From Gracilibacteraceae bacterium (lineage in GTDB: Bacteria; Bacillota; Desulfitobacteriia; Desulfitobacteriales; Syntrophobotulaceae), in NCBI GenBank assembly GCA_031255985.1, contig JAIRRL010000130.1, positions 1 through 7,027 of the forward strand: a stretch of DNA of 7,027 nt, in the 5' to 3' direction. Of the stretch, positions 1-7,027 are shown piece by piece (the stretch's first letter is position 1; every line of letters begins with the position of its first letter). The position numbers and the translations under genes are program-made. The notes below the pieces were generated by a model. It was not told the origin of the DNA. It did not search any database and saw nothing but the letters and a program-made list of their open reading frames with translations.

Positions 1-678
1 GACCAGAAAGAGAAAATAATACCCGGCCGCCGTCAGAAAAGCCGGCAGGAGATTGGCGGCCTTGATTTTTGCCCCCAAAGCCATATTGAGGCCCAGAGCG
101 AGAATCATCACCCCGCCGACGGCGGAAATCTGGGTGATCAGAGCCGGGGAAAGAACGTTTTGCAGACTGGCGGCGCAGAGGACGATCGCGCCCTGGTAAA
201 TGAGAACCGAGACGCCAGAGAGCAATACGCCCGCGCCGAGAGCGGAGGCGAAAACCATCGCCGACACGCCGTCTATGACGGATTTGGTGAAGATAACGCT
301 GTGATCCCCGCGCAGGCCGCTGTCAATGGAACCGACTATGGCCATGGCCCCGACGCAAAAAAGCAAGCTGGCGGTCACGAAACCCTCGGCGATGGACGAA
401 CCTTCGCCGCCGCTCATTTTACGCTGAATCCAGGCGCCGAAGCGGTTCAGGCCGCCGTCCAGATCGGCTAATTCGCCGAGGACGCAGCCGGAAGCCAGCG
501 CCACCACCAGCAGGAGCGTATCGCCGCCGGCGGCGCTGTTTAGGCCGATGACGCAGACGCAAAGCCCCATGACCCGCAGCAGGTTTTCCGTCACCCGGCT
601 GGACAGGCGGCCCTTAAGCAGCAGGCCGGCGATCCCGCCGGCCAGCACCGCCGCCACATTGACAAAAGTACCTAACAT
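1..678 (-). CDS. DUF554 family integral membrane protein (YdfK/YqgA-like), 3' end cut by window edge
   Basis: The minus strand from ATG at 678 stays open to base 1, giving 226 residues that begin MLGTFVNVAAVLAGGIAGLL. The protein is very hydrophobic, with about six or seven likely membrane segments, near residues 1-21, 33-48, 54-70, 97-117, 131-150, 153-170 and 180-225. The central stretch GSIDSGLRGD, then KSVIDG, then a run with FASALGAGVLLSG and YQG, matches the conserved core of the DUF554 family (B. subtilis YdfK, E. coli YqgA). Those proteins are roughly 230 residues long, so only a short C-terminus should be missing. The biochemical role of the family is not established, and transport is only a guess. 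The start is supported by AAGGA six bases upstream, overlapping the rsmA stop. The 10-base gap to rsmA suggests co-transcription. The family call is by motif recall, without a database search. Confidence 0.88.
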   Translation of the reverse strand, partial: MLGTFVNVAAVLAGGIAGLLLKGRLSSRVTENLLRVMGLCVCVIGLNSAAGGDTLLLVVALASGCVLGELADLDGGLNRFGAWIQRKMSGGEGSSIAEGFVTASLLFCVGAMAIVGSIDSGLRGDHSVIFTKSVIDGVSAMVFASALGAGVLLSGVSVLIYQGAIVLCAASLQNVLSPALITQISAVGGVMILALGLNMALGAKIKAANLLPAFLTAAGYYFLFLV

Positions 679-684
679 AATGCA

Positions 685-689
685 TCCTT
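685..689 (-). promoter_or_regulatory. Ribosome binding site of the DUF554 gene, overlapping the rsmA stop codon
   Basis: The minus strand reads TAAAGGATGCATTATG across this site. The AAGGA core shares its first A with the TAA stop codon of rsmA and lies six bases before the ATG at 678. This supports that start and suggests that translation of the two genes may be linked. Confidence 0.7.
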
Positions 690-1567
690 TATTCGCGCAA
701 AAAATCCCTGGCCGCCAGAGCCAGGCGCTGAAAATCCTCGATCGTCAGCCCTTCCGCCCTGGCGGCCGCCGGGATGGCCGCCTGTCGCAGCAGGAGGCGC
801 AAACTCTCCTTGTCCCGGCCCCAGGCGGCGGCAAGGGAATTCAGCACGGTTTTGCGCCGCTGGGCAAAAGCCGCTTTCGCGGCGGCCAGCAATTCTTCCT
901 CCGGCAGCGACAGGCCGGGATAGAGACGGGGGCGCAGGCGGACGACGGCGGAAGTCACCTTGGGCGCGGGCCGGAAAGCCGCCGCCGGCGCCCGGAACAA
1001 AATCTCCCCCTCCGCGTAGAGGCGCGCCGCTATGGAAAGAACGCCGTAAGCCCGGCTGCCCGGCAAGGCGGTGAGACGCTCCGCCACTTCGTTTTGCACC
1101 ATGACGGTCAGCAAGGAAAGCGAGTCTCTCTGCCGCAAAAAATGGCGCAGGAGCGGATTGGCGATATAATAGGGCAGATTGCCGCAAACCGCCCCTTTTT
1201 CGCTCCCCCACAAGTCGGAAAGAATCACGGCGCGGGCGTCCGCGTTCAGCAAACAAAGCGGCCGGCCGCCGAACTCCCGCCGGAGGACGGCGACCTTGCT
1301 CCCGTCCAGTTCCGCCGCCCAAAAGCGTACCCCCGCCTCCGCCCCGGCCGCGTTTTCCAGCCGCCGGAGCAACTCGCGCGTCAGCGTACCCAGACCCGGC
1401 CCGATTTCCAGCAGCGGCCCGCCGCCGGGCGGAACCGCCGCCGCCGCCATGCGTTCCAGCAAAGCGTCGTCGATTAAGTAATTTTGCCCAAGCGACTTTT
1501 TCGCCCGGTCCCTGCTGCCCACCCGCCGCAGGTAAGCCGCCGCCGGCTCCGATTTTTCCGCGTCCAC
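689..1567 (-). CDS. rsmA: 16S rRNA (adenine(1518)-N6/adenine(1519)-N6)-dimethyltransferase RsmA/KsgA
   Basis: This 292-residue protein dimethylates two adjacent adenines in the helix 45 loop of 16S rRNA, using SAM, late in small-subunit assembly; loss gives kasugamycin resistance in known bacteria. Family motifs appear in order: KKSLGQNYLID (about residues 23-33, SAM-binding GQN), LLEIGPGLGTLT (52-63, motif I), the acidic AELD (85-88, motif II), NADA (108-111) and GNLPYYIANP (129-138, the catalytic NLPY motif). C-terminal family segments are FRPAPKV (198-204) and FAQRRKTVLNSL (234-245). The length and the roughly 22-residue extension before the first motif match Bacillus KsgA more than the shorter E. 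coli protein. The start is GTG at 1567, behind a GGAGAGGAG site five bases away. A promoter sits just upstream, and the DUF554 gene follows in the same direction. All expected motifs are present, so the enzyme looks functional. Confidence 0.97.
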   Translation of the reverse strand: MDAEKSEPAAAYLRRVGSRDRAKKSLGQNYLIDDALLERMAAAAVPPGGGPLLEIGPGLGTLTRELLRRLENAAGAEAGVRFWAAELDGSKVAVLRREFGGRPLCLLNADARAVILSDLWGSEKGAVCGNLPYYIANPLLRHFLRQRDSLSLLTVMVQNEVAERLTALPGSRAYGVLSIAARLYAEGEILFRAPAAAFRPAPKVTSAVVRLRPRLYPGLSLPEEELLAAAKAAFAQRRKTVLNSLAAAWGRDKESLRLLLRQAAIPAAARAEGLTIEDFQRLALAARDFLRE

Positions 1568-1572
1568 CCCGT

Positions 1573-1581
1573 CTCCTCTCC
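1573..1581 (-). promoter_or_regulatory. Ribosome binding site fixing the GTG start of rsmA
   Basis: The minus strand reads GGAGAGGAG here, followed by five bases and then GTG at 1567. There is no in-frame ATG near the N-terminus before the first conserved motif, so this site decides the start. Confidence 0.75.
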
Positions 1582-1593
1582 GATCCTGCGCTT

Positions 1594-1622
1594 ATTCTAA
1601 CCGATGGAGGGGAAAATGTAAA
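1594..1622 (-). promoter_or_regulatory. Sigma-A (sigma-70 type) promoter of rsmA
   Basis: On the minus strand a TTTACA -35 hexamer (1617-1622) and a TAGAAT -10 hexamer (1594-1599) are separated by exactly 17 bases. Each matches the consensus (TTGACA, TATAAT) at five of six positions. Transcription would begin around 1586-1588, giving a leader of about 20 bases that contains little more than the ribosome binding site. The surrounding sequence is GC-rich, so a chance match this good is unlikely. It implies that rsmA and the DUF554 gene can be transcribed independently of metY. Confidence 0.72.
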
Positions 1623-1650
1623 TACGCCCGGGCAATCCTTTTGCCGCGCC

Positions 1651-1679
1651 GCCCGAATCCCGCACGGCCCGAATCCCGC
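1651..1679. repeat. 13-bp direct repeat (GCCCGAATCCCGC), two copies with period 16
   Basis: GCCCGAATCCCGC occurs at 1651-1663 and again at 1667-1679 with no mismatch, separated by ACG. It lies between the metY stop and the rsmA promoter. It is not a transposon end and does not form a standard terminator with a T-run. It could be a small tandem duplication or a pair of protein-binding sites; nothing further can be told from sequence alone. Confidence 0.7.
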
Positions 1680-1691
1680 GCCGCCGCCGCC

Positions 1692-2987
1692 CTACTCCGC
1701 CGCTCGGAACCCCAGCGTCAGATCGGCGATGATATCGTCGATATGCTCCGTGCCGATGGAGAGGCGGACGGTATTGGGCTTAACGCCCTGTTCGCGCAGC
1801 TCCGCTTCGCTGGTTTGGGAATGAGTGGTTGACGCCGGATGGATGACCAGCGATTTTACGTCGGCCACATTGGCCAGCAAGGAAAATAATTCCAGCCCCT
1901 CGCAGAATTTGCGGGCTTTTTCCGCGTCGCCCCTGATTTCAAAAGTGAAAACAGAGCCGCCCCCCAAAGGAAAATATTTGCTAAAAAGGGCGTGATCGCG
2001 GTGATCCGGCCGCAGCGGATGGTTGACTTTTTCCACCTGCGGATGCCCGGCCAGAAAATCGACGGTTTTAACCGTATTGGCGACATGCCGCTCCACCCGC
2101 AAGGACAGAGTTTCCAGGCACTGAAGGAACAGGAAGGCGTTAAAAGGCGAGAGGGCGGCCCCGGTATCGCGGAGCAAGGTCGTGCGGGCCTTGGTGATAT
2201 AAGCGGCGGCGTTGCCCGCGGCTTGCGTGAAAACAACCCCGTGGTAGCTGGGGTTCGGCTGGCTGAGACCGGGAAATTTATCGCCGGCGTCCCAGGCGAA
2301 ACGGCCGCCGTCCACGATGATCCCGCCGATGGAAGTGCCGTGGCCGCCGATGAATTTTGTGGCCGAATGAACCACGATGTCTACCCCGTATTCCAGCGGA
2401 CGCAGCAGATACGGGGTCGCGAAAGTATTGTCTGCGACGACGGGAATCCCGCGCTCATGGGCGATGGCGGCGACCGCCTCTATATCGACGACCGTGGAAT
2501 TGGGATTGCCCAGCGTTTCAAAAAAGAAAAGCTTTGTCTCCGGGCGGACAGCCCGCGCAAACTCCTCCGGCTTGCTGCCGTCCACAAAAGAAGTCTCGAT
2601 GCCGAGATCGCGGAGCGTGTTGGCAAAAAGGTTGAACGTGCCGCCGTAAAGCTGCCGGTCGGAAACGATATGATCGCCGGCGCGGGCGATGTTTAAGACG
2701 GCGTAAGTGATGGCGGCGGCCCCGGAAGCCGTGGCCAGCGCGGCGACGCCGCCTTCCAGGGCGGCGACGCGCCGCTCAAAGACATCCCAAGTCGGATTCA
2801 TGATGCGGGTGTAGATATTGCCGCTCTCGCTCAGGGCAAAACGGCCGGCCGCCGTAGCGGAATCCTTGAACACATAGGACGTAGTCTGATAAATGGGCAC
2901 CGCCCGCGCGTCGGTCGCCGGATCCGGGCTTTCCTGCCCTCCGTGTACCTGGACGGTTTCAAACCGGTACTTCTTTTCCTCGCTCAT
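1692..2987 (-). CDS. metY: O-acetylhomoserine sulfhydrylase / aminocarboxypropyltransferase (MetY type, PLP-dependent)
   Basis: This 431-residue cytosolic enzyme belongs to the Cys/Met-metabolism PLP family. The predicted reaction joins O-acetyl-L-homoserine with sulfide to give homocysteine, or with methanethiol to give methionine. Visible motifs: PIYQTTSYVF (31-40), YTR (59-61, binds PLP phosphate of the neighbouring subunit), SGAAA (88-92), LYGGT (113-117, Tyr114 stacks on PLP), ETLGNP (157-162), ADNTFATPYL (185-194, Asp186 contacts the pyridine nitrogen) and HSATKFIGGHG (207-217, Lys211 forms the Schiff base). NTVRLSIGTE (405-414) carries the carboxylate-binding Arg408. The length near 430 and the sequence after the lysine (GGHGTSIGG) fit MetY better than cystathionine synthase or lyase, which are nearer 380-400. 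The start is ATG with a near-perfect AAGGAGG eight bases upstream; the stop is TAG. It stands alone, with a terminator upstream and a separate promoter downstream. Some family members act as methionine gamma-lyases, so the exact substrate is inferred. Confidence 0.94.
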   Translation of the reverse strand: MSEEKKYRFETVQVHGGQESPDPATDARAVPIYQTTSYVFKDSATAAGRFALSESGNIYTRIMNPTWDVFERRVAALEGGVAALATASGAAAITYAVLNIARAGDHIVSDRQLYGGTFNLFANTLRDLGIETSFVDGSKPEEFARAVRPETKLFFFETLGNPNSTVVDIEAVAAIAHERGIPVVADNTFATPYLLRPLEYGVDIVVHSATKFIGGHGTSIGGIIVDGGRFAWDAGDKFPGLSQPNPSYHGVVFTQAAGNAAAYITKARTTLLRDTGAALSPFNAFLFLQCLETLSLRVERHVANTVKTVDFLAGHPQVEKVNHPLRPDHRDHALFSKYFPLGGGSVFTFEIRGDAEKARKFCEGLELFSLLANVADVKSLVIHPASTTHSQTSEAELREQGVKPNTVRLSIGTEHIDDIIADLTLGFRAAE

Positions 2988-2995
2988 TTTTTTAG

Positions 2996-3002
2996 CCTCC
3001 TT
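2996..3002 (-). promoter_or_regulatory. Strong ribosome binding site of metY
   Basis: The minus strand reads AAGGAGG, a full match to the anti-Shine-Dalgarno core, eight bases before the ATG at 2987. It settles the metY start and predicts efficient initiation. Confidence 0.85.
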
Positions 3003-3014
3003 GCTTTACGGCGC

Positions 3015-3062
3015 CTGTTTCCCCCTTTGAAAACAGACATAACATATATGATTGCTATATAT
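3015..3062 (-). promoter_or_regulatory. Probable metY leader: AT-rich dyad plus small hairpin
   Basis: The 133 bases between femX and metY hold the upstream terminator, a purine-rich tract and this segment. At 3044-3062 there is an AT-rich dyad, ATATAT-7-ATATAT, which could be promoter or operator DNA. At 3015-3036 the minus strand can fold CTGTTTTC against GGAAACAG, an eight-pair stem with one wobble pair and a six-base loop, ending 12 bases before the ribosome binding site. I cannot find a convincing -35/-10 pair, although metY must be transcribed from here if the upstream terminator works. No canonical SAM riboswitch or T-box elements were seen, and the space is too short for a T-box. Confidence 0.3.
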
Positions 3063-3097
3063 TCTTCCCCGTCTTCCTTTTTCCTCTTTTTCCGGCG

Positions 3098-3134
3098 AAA
3101 AAAATAAAAAAACGGCGAGTTTACGATCTCGCCG
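3098..3134 (-). terminator. Intrinsic terminator of the argS-pyrG-femX unit, overlapping the femX stop codon
   Basis: On the minus strand CGGCGAG (3128-3134) pairs perfectly with CTCGCCG (3113-3119) around an eight-base loop, ATCGTAAA. A run of seven T, one A and seven T follows directly (3098-3112). This is a textbook rho-independent terminator. Its 5' arm is the last femX coding sequence and the TAA stop codon lies in the loop. It marks the end of the right-hand operon and separates it from metY. Confidence 0.9.
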
Positions 3135-4191
3135 CCAGTAATTTTTTCAGCCCCCCGGAGTAAACGCCTTCCGCCAGGCGCCAGAGCCGGTACAAGACGG
3201 GGCGGTACACCAAATCCCATTCGCCGACGAACTCCGTCATCTCGCCCCCCCAGCCTTTTTTAAAACGGTACAGCCCGTACAGCGGATTGGTCTCCGTCAG
3301 ATCGCCGGAGACGCCGCGAAAATCGTACAGCGTACAGCCGAGACCGCGGGCCCAGCGGATCATCTCCCATTGGATCAGGTAATTCGGCATCACGTCGCGG
3401 TAAACCCCGGCGGAAGCGCCGTAAATATACCAGGCTTTCGCCCCGGCGCGGAAGGCGAAGGTTCCGGCGACAATCCGGCCGGCGTAGCGGGCGAGAAACA
3501 GCTCGCCGTAACCGGCGGGCACGAGGGTGTCGTACAGGTCGGCAAAATAGCTGAAATCGCGCACGAGAAAATTATCCCGCTCCGTCGTTTCCCGCAGCAC
3601 GGCGTAAAAATCCGGCAGTTCTTCCCGGCTGCCGCGCGACACCGTCACCCCTTTTTTCATGGCCAGACGGATATTGTAGCGCGTTTTTTGCCGCATGGCC
3701 GCCAGCAGCTCTTCTTCCGGCGGCCGGATGTCGAGGCGGAAAACGAATCTGGGCTGCACGCCCTCAAAATTTTTCCCCCTGTCAAGGGCGCGAAAGCCGC
3801 TGGCGCGGAGAAAACGGGTGAAATCAGCGTCCCCGGCGGGAATATCCGGATCGATTTTCAGCAAAATAGCGCCGCGCTCGCGCGCCAGCTCCCGGACGGC
3901 CGCCAGAGTCGCCCGCAGCAAAGGTTCGTCCGCCGGATCCGCCACCGGCCCGCGTGGACAGTAAAAAATCGGGCTGCCCACGAGAGGCAGACGCCGCTCC
4001 AGCACCGTGGCCGCCGCCGCCGTCTCTCCCCCCCGCGTCAGCATGAGACGCCAGGGACGCCAGCCGGTGCGGCTTTTTATCTCCCCCCACTCCCAGAGCT
4101 GGAGAGCGTGGCCCTTGGGATGGGCGCAAACAAAAGCGTTGAATTCCGCCCGGTCTTTTTCATCTTGCAGCAGTCTTGTTGTGTACGGCAA
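3121..4191 (-). CDS. FemAB/FemX-family tRNA-dependent aminoacyltransferase (probable peptidoglycan interpeptide-bridge enzyme)
   Basis: This 356-residue protein resembles the FemAB family, in which two GNAT-like folds transfer an amino acid from aminoacyl-tRNA to a lipid-linked peptidoglycan precursor on the inner membrane face. Supporting motifs: LQLWEWGEIK (30-39), FYCPRGPV (76-83), LKIDPD (111-116), KTRYNIRLAMKKGV (169-182), WYIYGAS (254-260), YDFRGVSGD (289-297) and LYRFKKGWGGEMTEFVGEWDL (about 307-327). It is shorter than S. aureus FemA/B/X (about 410-420) and shows no coiled-coil arm, so it is closer in size to Weissella FemX. No signal peptide or membrane segment is seen. The start is TTG at 4191, directly after the pyrG TAA, with GGAGGT six bases upstream inside pyrG. 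It ends in a terminator. The amino acid and acceptor cannot be read from sequence; related proteins serve other aminoacyl transfers, so no gene symbol is given. Confidence 0.88.
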   Translation of the reverse strand: MPYTTRLLQDEKDRAEFNAFVCAHPKGHALQLWEWGEIKSRTGWRPWRLMLTRGGETAAAATVLERRLPLVGSPIFYCPRGPVADPADEPLLRATLAAVRELARERGAILLKIDPDIPAGDADFTRFLRASGFRALDRGKNFEGVQPRFVFRLDIRPPEEELLAAMRQKTRYNIRLAMKKGVTVSRGSREELPDFYAVLRETTERDNFLVRDFSYFADLYDTLVPAGYGELFLARYAGRIVAGTFAFRAGAKAWYIYGASAGVYRDVMPNYLIQWEMIRWARGLGCTLYDFRGVSGDLTETNPLYGLYRFKKGWGGEMTEFVGEWDLVYRPVLYRLWRLAEGVYSGGLKKLLAARS

Positions 4192-5859
<1,668 letters not shown>

Positions 5860-5868
5860 ATCTTTTTT

Positions 5869-5874
5869 CACCTT
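5869..5874 (-). promoter_or_regulatory. Ribosome binding site supporting the ATG start of pyrG
   Basis: The minus strand reads TAAGGTGAAAAAAGATATG here, so AAGGTG overlaps the argS TAA stop and lies nine bases before the ATG at 5859. The same GTG (5871) could itself be a start, but then only a weaker GGAAAG eight bases upstream would serve it. This argues that the ATG is the main start. Confidence 0.6.
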
Positions 5875-7027
5875 ACATGCTTTCCGGCGCCGTCACGCCC
5901 AAAATAGCGAGCGCGTTGGCGATTACCTGACGCGCGCCCCGGACGAGGGCTACGCGCGCCGAGCGCAGATTTTCGCTTTCCGCCTGTAATACGCGGCAGT
6001 GGTTATAAAAACTGTGGTACAGCCCCGCCAGCTCTATGAGATAGCCCGTCAGGCGGTGCGGTTCCGTCAGGCGGGCGGCGACAGCGACTTCCTCCGGCCA
6101 GAGGGCCAGCTGCCGCAACAAGGCTGTTTCCCGCGGGTCGGTCAGCAGCGCGAGGACGGCGGCGGCGGGCGTTTGCTCCGTATCCAGGCCCATCGCCTGC
6201 GCCCGGCGGATGATGGCGCAAAGACGGGCGTGGGCGTATTGCACGTAGTAAACGGGGTTCTCGGCCGATTCTTTTTTTGCCAGGTCAAGATCGAAATCAA
6301 CCGTAGAATCGGGCGCCCGCATGAGGAAAAGGAAACGGGCGGCGTCGCTGCCCACCTCCGCGATCAGGTCTTGCAAAGTGACGTATTTGCCGGCGCGTTT
6401 GGACATTTTTATCGCTTCCCCGCCTTCAATCAAGCGGACAAACTGCATGAGGATCACCTGAAAAGCGGCGGGGTCAAAGCCCAGCGCGCCCAGCGCCGCC
6501 CGCATCCGGGCGACGTGACCGTGGTGATCGGCGCCCCAGATATTGATCAGGCGAGTGAAGCCGCGGCTGAATTTATGCCGGTGGTAGGCGATATCGGCGG
6601 CAAAATAAGTGGGCGTTCCGTCCGAGCGCACCAGCACCTCGTCTTTTTCCCCGCCCGCCGCCTCGCTTTTCAGCCAGAGCGCCCCTTCCCGCTCGACCGT
6701 GCAGCCGTTTTTGCCCAGTTCCGCCAGCGTGTCTTGCACATAACCGGAATCATGCAGATGTTTTTCGCTGAACCACCTGTCGTAATTGACGCCGAAATCC
6801 GCCAGCGTCTGCCGGGTGGCGGCCGTTTTTTCCGCCAGGGCATAGGCGGTCAGGGCCTCGCGCCGGGCGGCGGCCTCCATCGCCAGATAGACGTCCCCGT
6901 CCCGGCTGATCAGGCGCCGCATCGTATCCGTGATGTCGTCGCCGTGATAGCCGTTTTCCGGGATTTGGCCTTCTTGCCCCAATAACTGGAAATATCTGGC
7001 TTCGAGGGAGAGGGACAAATTGTGAAT
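5873..7027 (-). CDS. argS: Arginyl-tRNA synthetase, C-terminal 384 residues (5' end beyond window)
   Basis: ArgRS is a class I synthetase that charges tRNA-Arg with arginine in the cytosol. The frame is open to the right edge (IHNLSLSLEARY at the first visible codons), so the true start lies outside; the TTG at 7018 is an internal Leu codon. ArgRS proteins run to about 550-580 residues, so roughly 170-190 N-terminal residues are missing, including the tRNA D-loop-binding domain and the HIGH motif. Visible parts (numbered from the window edge): YFAADIAYHRHKF (141-153), INIWGADHHGHVARM (161-175), the KMSKR catalytic loop (207-211) followed by GKYVTLQDLI, ENPVYYVQYAHAR (256-268), and the DALR-type helical anticodon-binding domain to the end (AILGVTAPESM). 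Having a KMSK loop is common in Bacillota and distinguishes it from E. coli ArgRS, which lacks it. The TAA stop lies 13 bases before the pyrG ATG, implying one operon. Confidence 0.97.
   Translation of the reverse strand: MHNLSLSLEARYFQLLGQEGQIPENGYHGDDITDTMRRLISRDGDVYLAMEAAARREALTAYALAEKTAATRQTLADFGVNYDRWFSEKHLHDSGYVQDTLAELGKNGCTVEREGALWLKSEAAGGEKDEVLVRSDGTPTYFAADIAYHRHKFSRGFTRLINIWGADHHGHVARMRAALGALGFDPAAFQVILMQFVRLIEGGEAIKMSKRAGKYVTLQDLIAEVGSDAARFLFLMRAPDSTVDFDLDLAKKESAENPVYYVQYAHARLCAIIRRAQAMGLDTEQTPAAAVLALLTDPRETALLRQLALWPEEVAVAARLTEPHRLTGYLIELAGLYHSFYNHCRVLQAESENLRSARVALVRGARQVIANALAILGVTAPESM

Noticed and set aside
160..471. A 103-codon plus-strand frame at the left end
   Set aside because: The opposite strand has an uninterrupted DUF554 membrane protein with matching family motifs, which explains this region better.
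548..1477. A 309-codon plus-strand frame opposite rsmA and the start of the DUF554 gene
   Set aside because: Its product is low-complexity and rich in Arg, Gln, Pro and Gly with no family motif, while the opposite strand encodes a full set of RsmA motifs. Long antisense frames are expected in GC-rich genes.
3003..3097. SAM riboswitch or T-box upstream of metY
   Set aside because: Methionine genes often carry these, so I looked. The space is under 100 bases after the terminator, and I see neither the T-box sequence nor the conserved SAM-I core; only a small simple hairpin is present.
2984..3220. A 78-codon minus-strand frame running from inside the FemAB-like gene into the metY start
   Set aside because: It overlaps the coding end of the FemAB-like gene in another frame and crosses the T-run of the terminator, so its FFYFF and Lys/Arg runs are by-products of that sequence.
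5999..6985. A 328-codon plus-strand frame opposite argS
   Set aside because: It lies wholly opposite conserved ArgRS motifs, including the KMSKR loop. Its composition is that of a complement of a GC-rich gene and no ribosome binding site was noted.

Overview
The window is an ordinary stretch of bacterial chromosome with six protein genes, all on the minus strand. From right to left they are the 3' part of argS, complete pyrG, a FemAB/FemX-type aminoacyltransferase, a MetY-type O-acetylhomoserine sulfhydrylase, rsmA (ksgA), and a DUF554 membrane protein cut by the left edge. No tRNA, rRNA, insertion sequence, phage gene, CRISPR array or toxin-antitoxin pair was recognised.

The DNA is GC-rich and tightly packed. 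Signals that point to a GC-rich member of the Bacillota are: strong AAGGAGG-type ribosome binding sites; GTG and TTG starts; an RsmA with a Bacillus-like N-terminal extension and length; a KMSKR-type ArgRS; and a FemAB-family protein beside housekeeping genes. A Negativicutes or clostridial relative is plausible, but this placement is an inference and no marker gene here fixes it.

Right block (about 7027 to 3098): argS, pyrG and femX read as one transcription unit. argS stops just before the pyrG start, and the pyrG stop codon is followed with no gap by the TTG start of femX. The unit ends in a clear intrinsic terminator whose hairpin overlaps the femX stop codon. The three genes supply arginyl-tRNA, CTP and a probable tRNA-dependent cell-wall or related aminoacyl transfer.

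Middle block (about 3097 to 1692): metY stands alone behind a 133-base leader. The leader contains an AT-rich patch with a dyad, a small hairpin and a near-perfect ribosome binding site. I see no canonical SAM riboswitch or T-box in it.

Left block (about 1622 to 1): a good sigma-A-type promoter (TTTACA, 17 bases, TAGAAT) lies just upstream of rsmA. The DUF554 gene follows rsmA after 10 bases, so these two probably form a second operon.

I found no convincing undescribed system. The items worth a second look are local: the terminator/stop-codon overlap, the TTG start abutting the pyrG stop, the metY leader, and a short direct repeat between metY and rsmA.
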